Assembly: GCA_963576565.1 (NCBI GenBank)
Contig: OY755047.1
Location: forward strand, 7,596,931-7,660,930
Direction of reading: 5' to 3'
Origin: Aspidapion aeneum
Lineage: Eukaryota > Arthropoda > Insecta > Coleoptera > Brentidae
DNA length: 64,000 nucleotides
Of this stretch, positions 12,755 through 33,815 are shown piece by piece; within the stretch, counting starts at the first letter, position 1; each line of letters begins with the position of its first letter. Below the pieces are notes generated by a model, which saw nothing but the letters and a program-made list of their open reading frames with translations, searched no databases and was not told where the DNA came from. A program made the position numbers and the translations under genes.

Positions 12755-13681
12755 TACAGGGTGTTATCATAACCAATGCACCAAACTTTAAGGGGTTTTA
12801 GGAAGGGTAAATAAAAGAAAATAAATCTTATTACATTTTGCATTAAACCTCTTTGTTTTTTAGATTAAGGGTATCATAATTAACAATTTTTACCTTCCTA
12901 GCCCGCATAGAAATGGCTAGAGAAGGTATTATTTTTGGGGATTTTTTTTTTGACATAACGTTGAAAATGTGTTATTTGGGGGTATTTTGACCTATCTTAG
13001 CAATATCGTTGTGATGTCCGTCTGTGTGTGTGTGTATATCTGATTTTCATGTAAAATAGTGTTTGACACTCTAACGAGCTGATCAGATTTTGGTAAAAAT
13101 CCATTAATGCTATTTACAGTTTTTTGTGATTTTCAGAATATAGGATCAAATTTTCCTCAATAATTTGTGTCATAACCAGAAACTTCATAGGAGCTTTCTT
13201 TTCTGAGATATTTACAAAAAACTGTTTTCAAGGCAGATATATCAAGGAGTTCACTTGAAGTGTGCTAATAGGCTAGCTAGGAAGGTATCAGATCCATCAT
13301 GGATCCATTTATTTCTTGTTATAACTTCCTTAAAACTTACAACAGACAATTAAAATTTTGTAGATTTATGCATTACAATAAATGTTAAAATAGTTTAAAA
13401 AAATACACAAAATGTGTACCAAAAATTAAAAAATATATATATTAAATGGGGCTTTAAATCATGATAAATCAAAAAATCATTGGATATTGTCAAATTTGTT
13501 ATTTTTAAAATTTATGGTTTTCAAACTTGACAAATGTTATAGCACAAAAAGGAGGGCAAAAGTCAAATGTGAGGGCAACAATGCCAAATTTAATTTAAAA
13601 AAAAAATAGACCAGAACATAATTTTTTAACTTTTTCCAAAAACCCTAAAAGTTTGGTGCATCAGTTAGGATACACCCTGTC
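12755..13681. mobile_element. ACAGGGTGT inverted-repeat element with nested element B
   Basis: The left end TACAGGGTGTTATCATAAC, followed by 'AATGCACCAAACTTTAAGG', returns inverted at 13635-13680 ('AAAAGTTTGGTGCAT' ... 'ACACCCTGT'). The arms extend about 120 bp with mismatches. An element B copy (12899-13312) sits inside, so the palindrome is older than that insertion. Confidence 0.7.
12899..13312 (+). mobile_element. Element B, copy 2
   Basis: It starts TAGCCCGCATAGAAATGGC and ends near AGGCTAGCTAGGAAGGTATC followed by 'AGATCCATCATGGATCC'. It contains a (TG)n tract at 13021-13035 and the shared 'ATAGTGTTTGACACTC' block. This copy has no nested insert and is the best reference for the family's length (about 415 bp). 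Confidence 0.6.
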
Positions 13682-13896
13682 TACAGTATTTTTACATTAT
13701 CCATAACTTTATACTTTTGTTTAATATTTTTTGTGGAGGAAAAATAACTTATATTCTAAAATGTACTAAAAAAAGCTGTATACTCTGCTTAAAATCTAAA
13801 ATTGTCATTTCACACTTTTTTTAATTGATAAGAACAGTTCTTGTAATGTTGTTAAATAATTTATATAGCCAATTGTTTGAAAAAGTAGAAAAGATG

Positions 13897-14325
13897 CACA
13901 CATTTGATAAGACAAGAACAGACTGTAAAGAACTGGAAAAAAGAATAGTAAAATCAAAAAAGGTTATTGGATGTCATAACAGTATTTTATGGAGCAGAGA
14001 GATAGAAAGAATGTAAAATTTAACATATATGAAACAATGGTGAAAAGCATGCTGTTGTATAGAATAGAGACTTGTGGCATATGGCATGAAAAATGAAGTG
14101 TTGAAATGCATGCAATAAAAAGATCAATATGAATATCCAGAACAGATGATATAAGAAATGAGACCATAAAAGAAAAAATGGGAATTGAGGGAAGCATAAT
14201 GGATGACATCACTAAAAGACAACTGATATGGTACGGCCATGTACAACGGATGAACGACGAGAGATTACCAAAGCAGGTCCTAGAATGGCAACCAATATGG
14301 AACAGAAAAAGAGGGTGTGCCTGAG
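13897..14325 (+). pseudogene. LINE family 1, copy 2 (3' fragment)
   Basis: It starts abruptly at the 'THLIRQEQTDCKELEKR'-equivalent point (CACATTTGATAAGAC) and runs through 'VIGCHNSILWSRE' to the GHVQRMNDERLPKQVLEW block, with frameshifts, then stops before the usual 3' end. Its 5' truncation point nearly coincides with those of the copies at 44490 and 57786. Confidence 0.75.
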
Positions 14326-14407
14326 CCAAGAATTAATTGAATCATATAGAAAAACCTTCTTACAAGTCAAAAAAGTGTAAAACAACAACAAAAATCAAAA
14401 CTCTTAC

Positions 14408-17400
14408 CGACCTTTGATGGTAATTTGTTGCACAGGCGTTGTCTGAACATTGTTGTTCATCCCATTGGTCTGTTGTTGCTGCTGTTGGCTTTGTTGCTGG
14501 GCCTGTTGTACTGCTGCAGCATTCTGTATTGCCTCCACCTCTTTATGAAGGGGGTGGTTGGGGTCAGCAAGATCAAACAGGGGTGAGATGACATCAGGAG
14601 TGAAGACTTGGTTTTTCAGCCAAAGGTTTAGGACTCTGATTATTTTGCTCTAGAAAAGGGAATAAAACACAGATTAGCATAAGGGAGAATGCTTAATTAT
14701 TGATAGCTTAAGCCCAAAAATTGAGGGAAAACATCATAAAACTTATGTTCAACCTTTTCTGATAGATCTGTGAAATTCCAGTGATTAATAACCCAGTAAT
14801 TGAAACATTTTTGCTTACAATATTTTACTATAATGAGGTATTTAAAAAAAAATCTGTTTGAATATTTAGTTATGATGATTATTATAATTCATATGTGAGT
14901 GGGCCTTGCAGCGTTCCACTGCGACCACCAGTGGGTCTATTGTGGCTCACTTTTGAGTGGTTTCTCACCACTGTATGCCTAATCCTCCAAAAAGGCCGGC
15001 TATCAGTTTGAGTGAGACACTGTTCAGATATTCTGAGTAAATCTGAGGTTTACTGAAAATGTTTTCACATAAACATCACAGCACATGTCTGACTTTTTCA
15101 TCATCCTCCATACAAAGTCTACATTCAGTCTCTTCTGTTAGTCCCATTCTGTGCATGGGTACTCTCAGTCAACAGTGACCCATAAAAAGACCAATCACTA
15201 TATTTATCTCCTGACTATTAAGTCCAATGCTGTTCCTTGCTCTGTTTCTACAAGGTCCATTAATGAACTCTTTAGAGTGAACCAGTTCTGGTATATTTAT
15301 CCAGTATTGTTCGAAGCTATTCTCCATACATTTTAATATGGTTGATTTAGCAGCATTGTATGCTATCCCAGGGCTGGTTTGGGGCCGACAAATTCGGCAG
15401 ATGCCGCATCCTTCTCAGCTTGGTCTGCGACTTCATTTCTACTAATACTTAAAATTATTTTTCAAAAATGTCAACAGGTTAAGAAAATTTAATTTGGTTT
15501 AAAAAAATTGACCCGCTTATTTTTTTCTTGAAGGAAAAGCTGTACAAAAAAAAATGTGTACAGGGTTACCATATACTTTGACTTACTACTTGACACAATA
15601 AAAATACAATTTAAGACTTAGAGAAGTCTTTTTTAGGGAAAAATATTCTAGGGTATCAATCACTGGAAATTTTACCTTACTAGTTTATTATTTGTAATCT
15701 ATACTGATGTTTTGCCCCAGTAGGGATTTTCTTTTGATAACATTTTTGAAAAAATATTTTTTGATAGTTTTTGAGAAAATCCAGGTGTATTATTTTTAAT
15801 GTTATAGGGTTTATTTACATTTATATCATATCAACCATTGATAATTTTTGGTACATTTATTCTACCCATAAAGAGGATAAAAAATTTGATCCCTGCAATT
15901 TAAATTATTTCTGATCAATTGTTTTTTTCAATTAAATTTTGAAAATCAATAAAACTGCCAACATGGCTCAAACATGTACTAACAAATGTCAAGATATCTT
16001 GAGAACTACTTACACCAGAATAGTGATATAGGCCTTTAAACCACCTCTAGAATGAGGTATCACATGATTAATTTTTTTTTCATTTTTGAAAAAAAATGTT
16101 CTGTTAAATTTCTCAAAAGGTTTTTTTTTAAATACATATATTTTTTTCCTTAATGTTTTAGCAAGATCCTTGCCAAATTTCAGGATGGAGAATTGATGGG
16201 TTCATGTTGAAAAAAAATGTTTACAATAAAAATGCATTGACAAATAGTGGGAAGAGGATCATTTTCTTAATAAAATACAAAAAATAAACATTTAAGAGAA
16301 AAAATAACAGTGTTAACTATTATTTTAAGGACATATATGAAATTGTAAATAATTTTTTTTAAAATGTTTTTTGTTTTCATTTAGGTCAATGCATTATTTT
16401 TTCTCTAAAATGTCTGTTTTGTGTATTGTTTCAAGAAAATCAGTCTTTTCCTAATATTTTTCAATGTATTTTTATTGATAACATTTTTTCCAACATGAAC
16501 CCATCATTTCTCCATCTTGAAATTTGATGAGAATCTTGCAAAAACAAGGAAAAAAACATATTTTTTTGAAAAAAATTTAAAAATACATTTTGGAGAAATT
16601 AGAAAAAGTTTTTTATAAAAAAATAAATTATATGATGCTTCAATCAAAAGATCACTACTCTCATGTAAGTAGTTCTTGAGATACTTTAATTTTTTTCAAC
16701 CAAAATTTATTTAAAAAAAAACCACACAACTTTGAAATTTGGTATTTTTTGTCTCCTTTATGGGTAGAATGAAAGTACCAAAAATTATTAAAATTGGTGA
16801 GATGAGGTGAGGTCTGCCAACCTCCATTTTCTTTTGTTTGATTTTAAATGAAAATTGATGAAAACTGGGAGAAGTTATTACACTCAAGTTCATGGTATCT
16901 GTCGAAATGTGACTTATAAATAGTAGTCTCAAATGAATGATATTATAGTAATTAAGTTTTGGGTTAAGAAAATTAATTTAAGTAATACTATGGTGACCAT
17001 AACAAAATATAGTTCATTCCATAAATTTTGAGATAACTTTTTGATAGTAATCAGCTGTTACCATAACAAATAGCCGAGGGGTGAACAGCTAACCCAAAAT
17101 GTGTACACCGATTGTGAAAATCCACAATTTTTTGCTAAGATTGTGAGGGATTGTGAAAGATTGTGATGGAATGCAAGGGATTGAAGGTCATTATGTCTAT
17201 AGTTTCCTTTGCAAGGGATTGTGAAGGACTGTGGTAAGATTGTGAGTGATTGGGACAGACTGTGTAAAGATTGTGAAGGATTGTGGGATGAAGGATTGTG
17301 AGTGATTGGGATGGATTGTGTAAAGATTGTGAGGGATTGTGAAGGATTGTGGTAACATTGTGAGGGATTTTGAAGGATTGTGGTAAGATTGTGAGTGATT

Positions 17401-18427
17401 GGCAGGGATTGTGTAAAGATTGTGAGAAATGTGTACACCAATTGTGAGAGCTGTTCACCCCTTGCAAATAGCATAAGCCAGAGAAAACAATCTTAAAAAC
17501 TTATCCGAAAAATAATGATATGGACTTAAGTAGTGTGATCTTAATTGACTATAAATTGGCAGAATGACATACCTTATCTTCTGGTGGGCATTTGAACAAA
17601 TTCACAAATGTCTGTTGAATGTTCTTGGAAAACCTTGGTGCAAAAACATCTTTTTCTATACCAAACTGATGCCTTGACTGTCTCACAATGGCATCTATCA
17701 CATAAAGGCCTGGCACTTTGTACTCTGGCTTGCATTTTTGGATGAATTTTTCCACACTTTGAACCACATGCTTGTAGAATTTGATGGCTTTGATTGCACC
17801 TCTTGTCAAGGCAGACATTTTTGCCTTGGATATTGGAGGCTTAACCTCATAGAGGCCAGACAGCTATAATAATAAAAAGCATGATTAAGGGATCATCTAA
17901 AAAATATATTTTTATCTATAAAAAACTTTACAAACATTTTTGTGACCCCTCCGTAAACATTTTAGTCTTTATACTGTCCATTTTAAAATATACAAATAAA
18001 AAACACTAAGCCTAACTACCGATATCATGCACAGTAAATTCTACTTCTGTTTCCATGTACCTGCCCGGAACAAAAAGACCAGATATAGCTATTTATATCA
18101 GTAATTAATTAATAGTTTAATTTTTCGAGCTCTTAGCTAACACTGCAATGCACAGGGGATAAATTTGATGTTTAATATCGCTATCTCTGTCTTTTTCATG
18201 CCAGCTTAACATGATAAAACAAAGATATAAAATTAAACACTAAATTTATCCTTTGTGTCTTACGTTGCTGGGTAAAGCAAGCATTATTCATAACCCTGAA
18301 GAGCCTACACTACGTCCCAATACTATACACAGCCTAAACCGGCCTTTAGACCTTGTCTTTTCATGCATCTACCCTAAATTTATGCCGATCGAATTACCTC
18401 CATATTAAAAGTCTTGACGGCATCCAT
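14408..18427 (-). CDS. SCAF8: SCAF4/SCAF8-like CTD-interacting domain protein (5' exons, partial)
   Basis: Coding exons, read on the minus strand: 18427-18398 (ATG at 18427-18425), 17863-17573 and 14649-14408, all with GT-AG borders and consistent phase. They give 187 residues. Residues 1 to about 139 form the CTD-interacting domain (CID), with near-verbatim family blocks 'AIKFYKHVVQSVEKFIQKCK', 'PEYKVPGLYVIDAIVRQSRH' and 'SKIIRVLNLW'. A glutamine-rich stretch follows (about residues 155-167). In vertebrates SCAF4 and SCAF8 bind the phosphorylated Pol II C-terminal domain in the nucleus and restrain early polyadenylation; the same role here is inference. The RRM-bearing downstream exons were not found down to position 1, so the next intron is probably over 14 kb. 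Exon 3 has two possible donors four bases apart; GTAAGAG at 14407 is the better match. SCAF4 versus SCAF8 cannot be separated, and insects usually carry one gene. Confidence 0.9.
14880..15450 (-). pseudogene. LINE 3' fragment with RNase H tail (R1/LOA/I-like)
   Basis: Minus-strand frames encode 'NEVADQAEKDA' (an RNase H GNExAD-like motif, about 15400-15437), 'EFVGPKPALG', then after a frameshift 'FEQYWINIPELVHSKEFINGP', 'VIGLFMGHC', 'HRMGLTEETECRLCMEDDE' and 'ATIDPLVVAVERCKAHS'. The GHC/CRLC zinc-knuckle-like tail is characteristic of insect LINEs with a C-terminal RNase H. Stops and a frameshift show it is dead. It lies in SCAF intron 2, in the same transcriptional orientation as the gene. 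Confidence 0.7.
15815..16812. mobile_element. Element C: ~1-kb palindrome in SCAF intron 2
   Basis: The left half 'TTTTTGGTACATTTATTCTACCCATAAAG' (15845 on), then 'AGATATCTTGAGAACTACTTACACCAG' and 'GGAGAATTGATGGGTTCATG', is mirrored on the right by 'AACATGAACCCATCATTTCTCC', 'GTAAGTAGTTCTTGAGATA' and 'CTTTATGGGTAGAATGAAAGTACCAAAA'. The midpoint is near 16315. Single arms or broken copies lie at 19985-20480, 23550-25370 and 27010-27250. Non-coding. Confidence 0.75.
17072..17466. repeat. Element G: TIR-bounded decamer minisatellite, copy 1
   Basis: The ends are CGAGGGGTGAACAGCT (17074) and the inverse AGCTGTTCACCCC (17448). Just inside both is an ACACCRATTGTGA block. The interior is about 28 tandem copies of a ~10-bp unit (GGATTGTGAR). 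The long minus-strand frames here, which read as N-P-S-Q-S-L repeats, are an artefact of the repeat period and not a gene. The second copy is at 48649-49253. Confidence 0.75.
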
Positions 18428-18884
18428 TTTGAACTGGATTTACCGCGGACACACTAAACCACTAGTTTTTTCACTTTTTTGAACGGAAAATCACCATTTT
18501 TCGCACATTTTTGCACCGAAAAAACGTGTAAAAATTAACATCATCACAAAAGCCGCCATCTTTATGTAACCCCGGCTTGACAAGTGACAGGAATGACAGA
18601 CAGATTCTGTCAATTCCCACTCTGCAGAAATCTACAAATAACATTTTACAGAAATCTTCCCGCAAAGAACCAATTAGTGCCCTTAGGAATCAGCTGATCG
18701 TCGACGTCATCTAGGATTTCAGCCAATCACAACACGCAATTTCATAAAAGTCAAAGGTCATCGACCAATAACGAAAGAAGAAAAAGTGAGGTTAGATTAA
18801 ACCGGATTGTTTACAGTTTTGGCGAATTTTTTCGCAATATTTTGGAATTTGAACTGTAAATAAATAGTTTTGTGAATTTTAAAG
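18428..18884. promoter_or_regulatory. Shared divergent promoter of SCAF-like gene and NUBPL
   Basis: Only 457 bp separate the two ATGs, which point away from each other, so this interval must hold both 5' UTRs and core promoters. Visible motifs include two CCAAT boxes (AGCCAATCAC at 18720, GACCAATAAC at 18765) and a GCCGCCATCTT block at 18551, which resembles the YY1/Pho-type motif common at initiator-less promoters. No clear TATA box was seen. Factor assignments are inference from motif shape. Confidence 0.6.
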
Positions 18885-21022
18885 ATGCCGTTAAATAAAA
18901 AAGTGTTAAATGGACGCCTTATTTATTCCATCAGACATTACACGTCGGAAATATTAAATACGCGGCGAAAAGAAATGATGGCCAGGGGTTTGCCAAAGCA
19001 GCGCCCCATCGAAGGGGTGAAAGACATCGTCCTGGTGTCTTCAGGAAAAGGAGGCGTCGGAAAATCGACGACGGCAGGTCTGTTCTATCTGCATGCCAAA
19101 TTTTATTGGTCTGGATTTATTTTTGGTTAAGATATTGGTATTTAAAATGTTTTTCTATATTTGCTTATATCTTCAAAACTAATTCAACAATTTTTATACT
19201 TTTACTATTTTTGTAGTAAAGAAGGTGTCTGTTACACTTTCACTAAATTTCTCATTTTTATTAATGAGGTTTTGAGGTAGATACTGAGGTTTTAGTTTGT
19301 GAGGTAGTATTTGAATTATAACTCAAAAACAACTAATCATTTTGGGATAGTTTTACCTTTTCTTATTTTGTTTCAGTTCTGTTTATGTACTTACCAAGTT
19401 TTATCTGTAACTTATTCTTTTTTAGCAAACCTATCAACAGCTCTTAAAATTCTTTACCCAGAAAAAAATGTAGGCCTGCTAGACACAGATGTTTTTGGCC
19501 CCACAATACCACTCATGATGAATCTCCATGAAACTCCATTTTTGACTGATAAAAACCTTATGGAACCTCTGGTTAACCATGGAGTTAAATGGTGATTTTT
19601 TTGTTTTATAACACCTTTCAAAATTTTTTTTAGATAAACTGGGTTTTTCTGTATATATTTTTTTAGTATGTCTATGGGTTTTCTTATTGACGAAGGAGCC
19701 CCAGTGATCTGGCGAGGGTTGATGGTGATGCAAGCTCTTGAAAAACTAATGAGACAAGTAGATTGGGGTGAAACTGACTTTTTAATTGTGGACACACCCC
19801 CTGGCACAGGAGATACACACTTGAGTCTTGTACAAAATTTGCCGATCTCAGGTAAGCACAGTGTCTGATAAACCTTTTCTTCCTTTCTTATAACAAAAAA
19901 CATTGCATTTTACAAAAACCAATGAAAAAAAAAGTGTCTCAAAAATTATGAAATGAACTATGGCATTTATAAAACTTTATACTAGGTAAAAAATTATTTT
20001 TCTATATTTTTTCTCTAATAAATTTGTGTATTTTTCCAAGAAAATTTATCTTTTCCTACTATTTTTCCATGTATTTTTATTGTCAAAATATTTTTTCAAC
20101 TTGAACCCATCATTTCTTCATCTTGAAATTTGGTAAGAATCTTGCAAGTAAAAAAAAGTTTTTTTTTTAATTAAAAAATACATTTTTGAGAAATTAAAAA
20201 GTTTTTTTTTATAAAAAAACTGATTATATTATACTTTATTCGAAAGGTATTTTAAAGACCTTTCAAATAAACCATATATAGCTACTCTGGTGTAAGTAGT
20301 TCATGAGATATCTTAATTTTTTAAGTACATGTTTCAGGCAAAATGGCATTTTTTTTATTTTCAAAATTTATTTAAAAAAAAAATTAATCAGAAAAATTTG
20401 AAATTTGGTATTTTTCATCTCCTTTATGGATAGAATAAAATTACTAAAAATGATGAATCTGGTAAAATTTTTTTCTCACTTAACTTTTTTTTTTATCAAT
20501 AGTGTTATTATTATATATTCCTTTCTTATAACAAAAAACATTGCATTTTACAAAAACTAATGAAAAAAAAAGTTTGATTTGAAGTTTTTTTCTTAAAATC
20601 ACTCAAAAAATCATCCTCTGAATATTGGCAACATAACTGATTAACACCCTGTATATTTTTTATTTATTTTAGGGGTAGTTTTGGTAACAACCCCCCAAAC
20701 AGCAGCCCTAGAAGTGACTAAAAGGGGAGCAGTAATGTACAGTAAACTGAAAATCCCCATAATAGGAATAGTAGAAAACATGAGTAGAATTCAGTGCCCT
20801 TCATGTTCGACAAACATTCAAGTTTTTGGTGATGGAACAAAAAAGTTGGCAAAAGATATCTGTGCAGATATATTAGAATCTTTTCCCCTAAACGAAAAGG
20901 TGTCTGAAGGGGTCGATAAGGGGATTCCTATAGTTTTAAATGAACAAAGTTTAGAAAGTAAGTTATACAAAGATTTAGCAAATAGGGTTGTTAAGTTTTT
21001 AAGCAATAAATCAGGTACTTGA
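18885..21022 (+). CDS. NUBPL: NUBPL/Ind1, mitochondrial Mrp-family Fe-S carrier P-loop ATPase
   Basis: The four exons 18885-19077, 19426-19591, 19667-19851 and 20673-21022 join in phase to 894 nt, 297 residues. The N-terminus is basic and amphipathic, as expected of a mitochondrial presequence. It is followed by the conserved '[14 protein letters not shown]' block and the deviant Walker A motif [10 protein letters not shown] (residues 53-62). Further along are '[13 protein letters not shown]', 'WRGLMVM', 'VDTPPGTGD' and the CPSC Fe-S binding pair (223-226). Known family members deliver 4Fe-4S clusters to respiratory complex I in the mitochondrial matrix. All key residues are present, so it should be functional. 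Intron 1 interrupts the codon right after the P-loop. Intron 3 holds an element C arm and an ACACCCTGT end. A LINE fragment begins 31 bp after the stop, so most of the 3' UTR must be transposon sequence. Confidence 0.95.
19985..20480 (+). repeat. Element C single arm inside NUBPL intron 3
   Basis: It shares the ordered blocks 'TTGAACCCATCATTTCTTCATCTTGAAATTTGG', 'TTTAAAGACCTTTCAAATAA', 'TGGTGTAAGTAGTTCATGAGATATC' and 'CTCCTTTATGGATAGAATAAAA' with the right arm of the 15815-16812 palindrome. Only one arm is present, so it is either a truncated insertion or half of a deleted palindrome. Confidence 0.6.
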
Positions 21023-21052
21023 GGTATATTTGTTTTTTACTACTACTATATA

Positions 21053-21873
21053 TCGGTTTAGAACGTTTTTCTACGTTGTCCGACGCCTGTTCTCCACCTC
21101 CTTCGATCCTGACAATCATCTTCTGATAGGTTTTTTTGACTCATTGATCTTTGGATTGACTGTTGCCATTCCAGCTTAGGACGCCTTCTTTTTCTGCGCC
21201 CTATTGGTTGCCATTCTAGTACCTGCTTTGGTCATCTTTCGTCGTTCGTCTGTTGTTCATGGCCGTATCATATCAGTTGTTTTTTACTGATATCATCCAT
21301 TATGCTTCCTTCGATTCTCATTCTTTCTTTTATGGTCTCATTTCTTATATGATCTGTTCTAGATATTCTCATTGATCTTCTTATTGCATCTATTTCGAAA
21401 ATGTCAATTTTTTTTTCTGTTACGCGACAAGTCTCTATTCCATATAACAGCGTGCTTTTCATCATTGTTTCATATATGTTAAATTTTACATTCTTTTTTA
21501 TTTCTCTGCTCCATAAAATACTATTAAGACATCCAATAACCTTTTTTGCTTTTACTATTTTCCAGTTCTTTATAGTCTGTTCCTGTGTTATCAAATGTGA
21601 CACCCAAGTATACATACCCATTGCATGGAGATATTGTTTGTCTCAACACACTTGATTCGTTTCCAATACATAAATAATGTGTCCATGTTCACTGTTAACC
21701 CCCCTATTTGGTTTTCTGCCATTAACTTTCTCATCAAATACTCTATGCCTTCTTTATCATTAGTTACAATTACTTGGTCATCAGCAAACTGTAGTGTGTA
21801 TATTGTAAATTGGTCGTTAAGTTGTATTCCCATACCATGTACTTTAAATTTCCAGTTTTTTAGAGCTCCCGCG
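21053..21873 (-). pseudogene. LINE family 1, copy 3 (minus strand, abuts NUBPL stop)
   Basis: Minus-strand frames give 'MGIQLNDQFTIYTLQFADDQVIV' (including the FADD catalytic box), 'VCILGCHI', 'VIGCLNSILWSRE' and the RRSMRISRTDHIRNE block, ending in the family's usual 3' sequence at 21053. Frameshifts are present. The element's 3' end faces the NUBPL stop codon. Its 5' end coincides with the left end of the palindrome at 21874, which may have inserted into the LINE. Confidence 0.8.
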
Positions 21874-22594
21874 ATATACAGGGTGTTTCAAAAGCCCAGG
21901 GTAGATTCCTCTCGTGAAAATATGAAAAAAAGTTCATATGAACATCTGTCCTAAAATGCCTCGTTTTAAAAATACATGGTGTTATAGTTTTATAAAAAAA
22001 ATATATTTTTTAAAAATATATGCTAAACCACTTTTACTGGTTTAAAATTTGGTAGAGAGGCATTCTACCCCTAAGGGGAATTTTTTTATAGACAGTAACT
22101 TTTTTTAATTTATACCAGTGCCGTCCGCACGAGACCTGGACTCCATTTTTTGATTAAAAAAATGGTACGCCACTGCTTTTTTGTAAAATAAAAATTATTT
22201 TTAAAATCGTTGTTTATTTTGTAACAAATGTTTTCTTGAGTTTTTTTTGTAAACTACACTATTTTCGCTTAAAAAAATATAAACCACTTACATGTATGAC
22301 GAAATCGCCAAAATTTGCATTAATAATTTATGAGTAAATTTCAATAGTGGAAAAGTTCTTTTATTGGTTACATTACTTCTGGTTCTTTATTTTCGAGGAT
22401 TTATCTTACTGTCCATAAGAAAATTCCCCTTTATAGGTAGAATGCCTCTAGCTGATTTTAGACAAATATCTAGATCAGTTTAAAAGAAATATTTTTTTAT
22501 AAAACTTTAACAAAAAACGAGGCATTTTTCATATTTTCATGAGAGGAATCTACCCTGGACTTTTGGCAAAACAACTCTGAAACACCCTGTATAT
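21874..22594. mobile_element. ACAGGGTGT inverted-repeat element (721 bp)
   Basis: Ends are ATATACAGGGTGTTTCA and its exact inverse TGAAACACCCTGTATAT. The arms continue inward ('AGGGTAGATTCCTCTCRTGAAAATATGAAAAA' and inverse at 22532-22560), with 'GAGGCATTCTACC' mirrored near 22440, giving roughly 350-bp imperfect arms. It lies between the convergent NUBPL and SURF4 3' ends. Confidence 0.8.
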
Positions 22595-22639
22595 TATGTT
22601 TGTTTTTTACATCTTTTCAAACAATCAACAAATCAAGTA

Positions 22640-23354
22640 AAAAATAATCAATATTTTATTTATAATTATTGTAAAATCAAACAGAAGAAAAACATTTACT
22701 ATTGGAAGATAAAAAATTTGAGCTTTTTAAAAATAAATATTTAAGAAAACAAATCTTAAGTTATTCTAACAATTTCATAAGTAACTTTTTTAAAAACTTA
22801 TTATAAATAAAATATAGAGGTATCTATATACAGAAAAAATTGAAAAATTATAACTTAATGATAAAAAACGGAATATTGCAATATATTAAATGAATAGTCA
22901 TGAAAATTTATATGAATTCTAAAATATGGGGTTTTAAAAATAGAAAAATAAGATTTTTTTCAAAAAATTTGATATGCAGCTCTGTTTTTGTAATTAAAAA
23001 ATACTTTAAAACCTATTAAAAAACAGAACTGAAAATAAAAATTTTAAAATTAAATTAAAAATGTGATTTTAAGTTTTTGAATACCAGTTCTGTTTTTAAG
23101 TACTTAGTAAGAAAAAGTTGTCAAATAAGAACTGGTATTAGAAAGTTAAAATCATATTTTTCTATTTAAAAGTCACTATTACAAGTAAAAACAATCTACA
23201 CAATGTAATTTTTCTAATTCTTCACACTAATGACTTTCAAAAAATTTCAAAAATTTGTATAAAAAAACCATTTGCACCACATGTAGATAGAGTCACATAC
23301 AATTTAAAAAAACAGTCATGTCAAAAAATATCTAGTCAAAAAAAAAAGATTGTT
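22640..23354 (-). promoter_or_regulatory. Probable SURF4 3' UTR with poly(A) signal and stem-loop
   Basis: After the SURF4 stop (23355) the minus strand carries about 700 nt of AT-rich sequence up to an AATAAA at 22660-22655. A strong hairpin occupies about 23153-23066: the arms share TACCAGTTCT and GATTTTAA with few mismatches, about 28 bp each. The poly(A) choice is inferred from the hexamer only. Confidence 0.4.

Positions 23355-33815
<10,461 letters not shown>

Noticed and set aside
17058..17474. Long minus-strand frames with NPSQSLTI-like repeats
   Set aside because: They are the translation of a decamer minisatellite; open frames arise in more than one frame because the unit has few stop codons.
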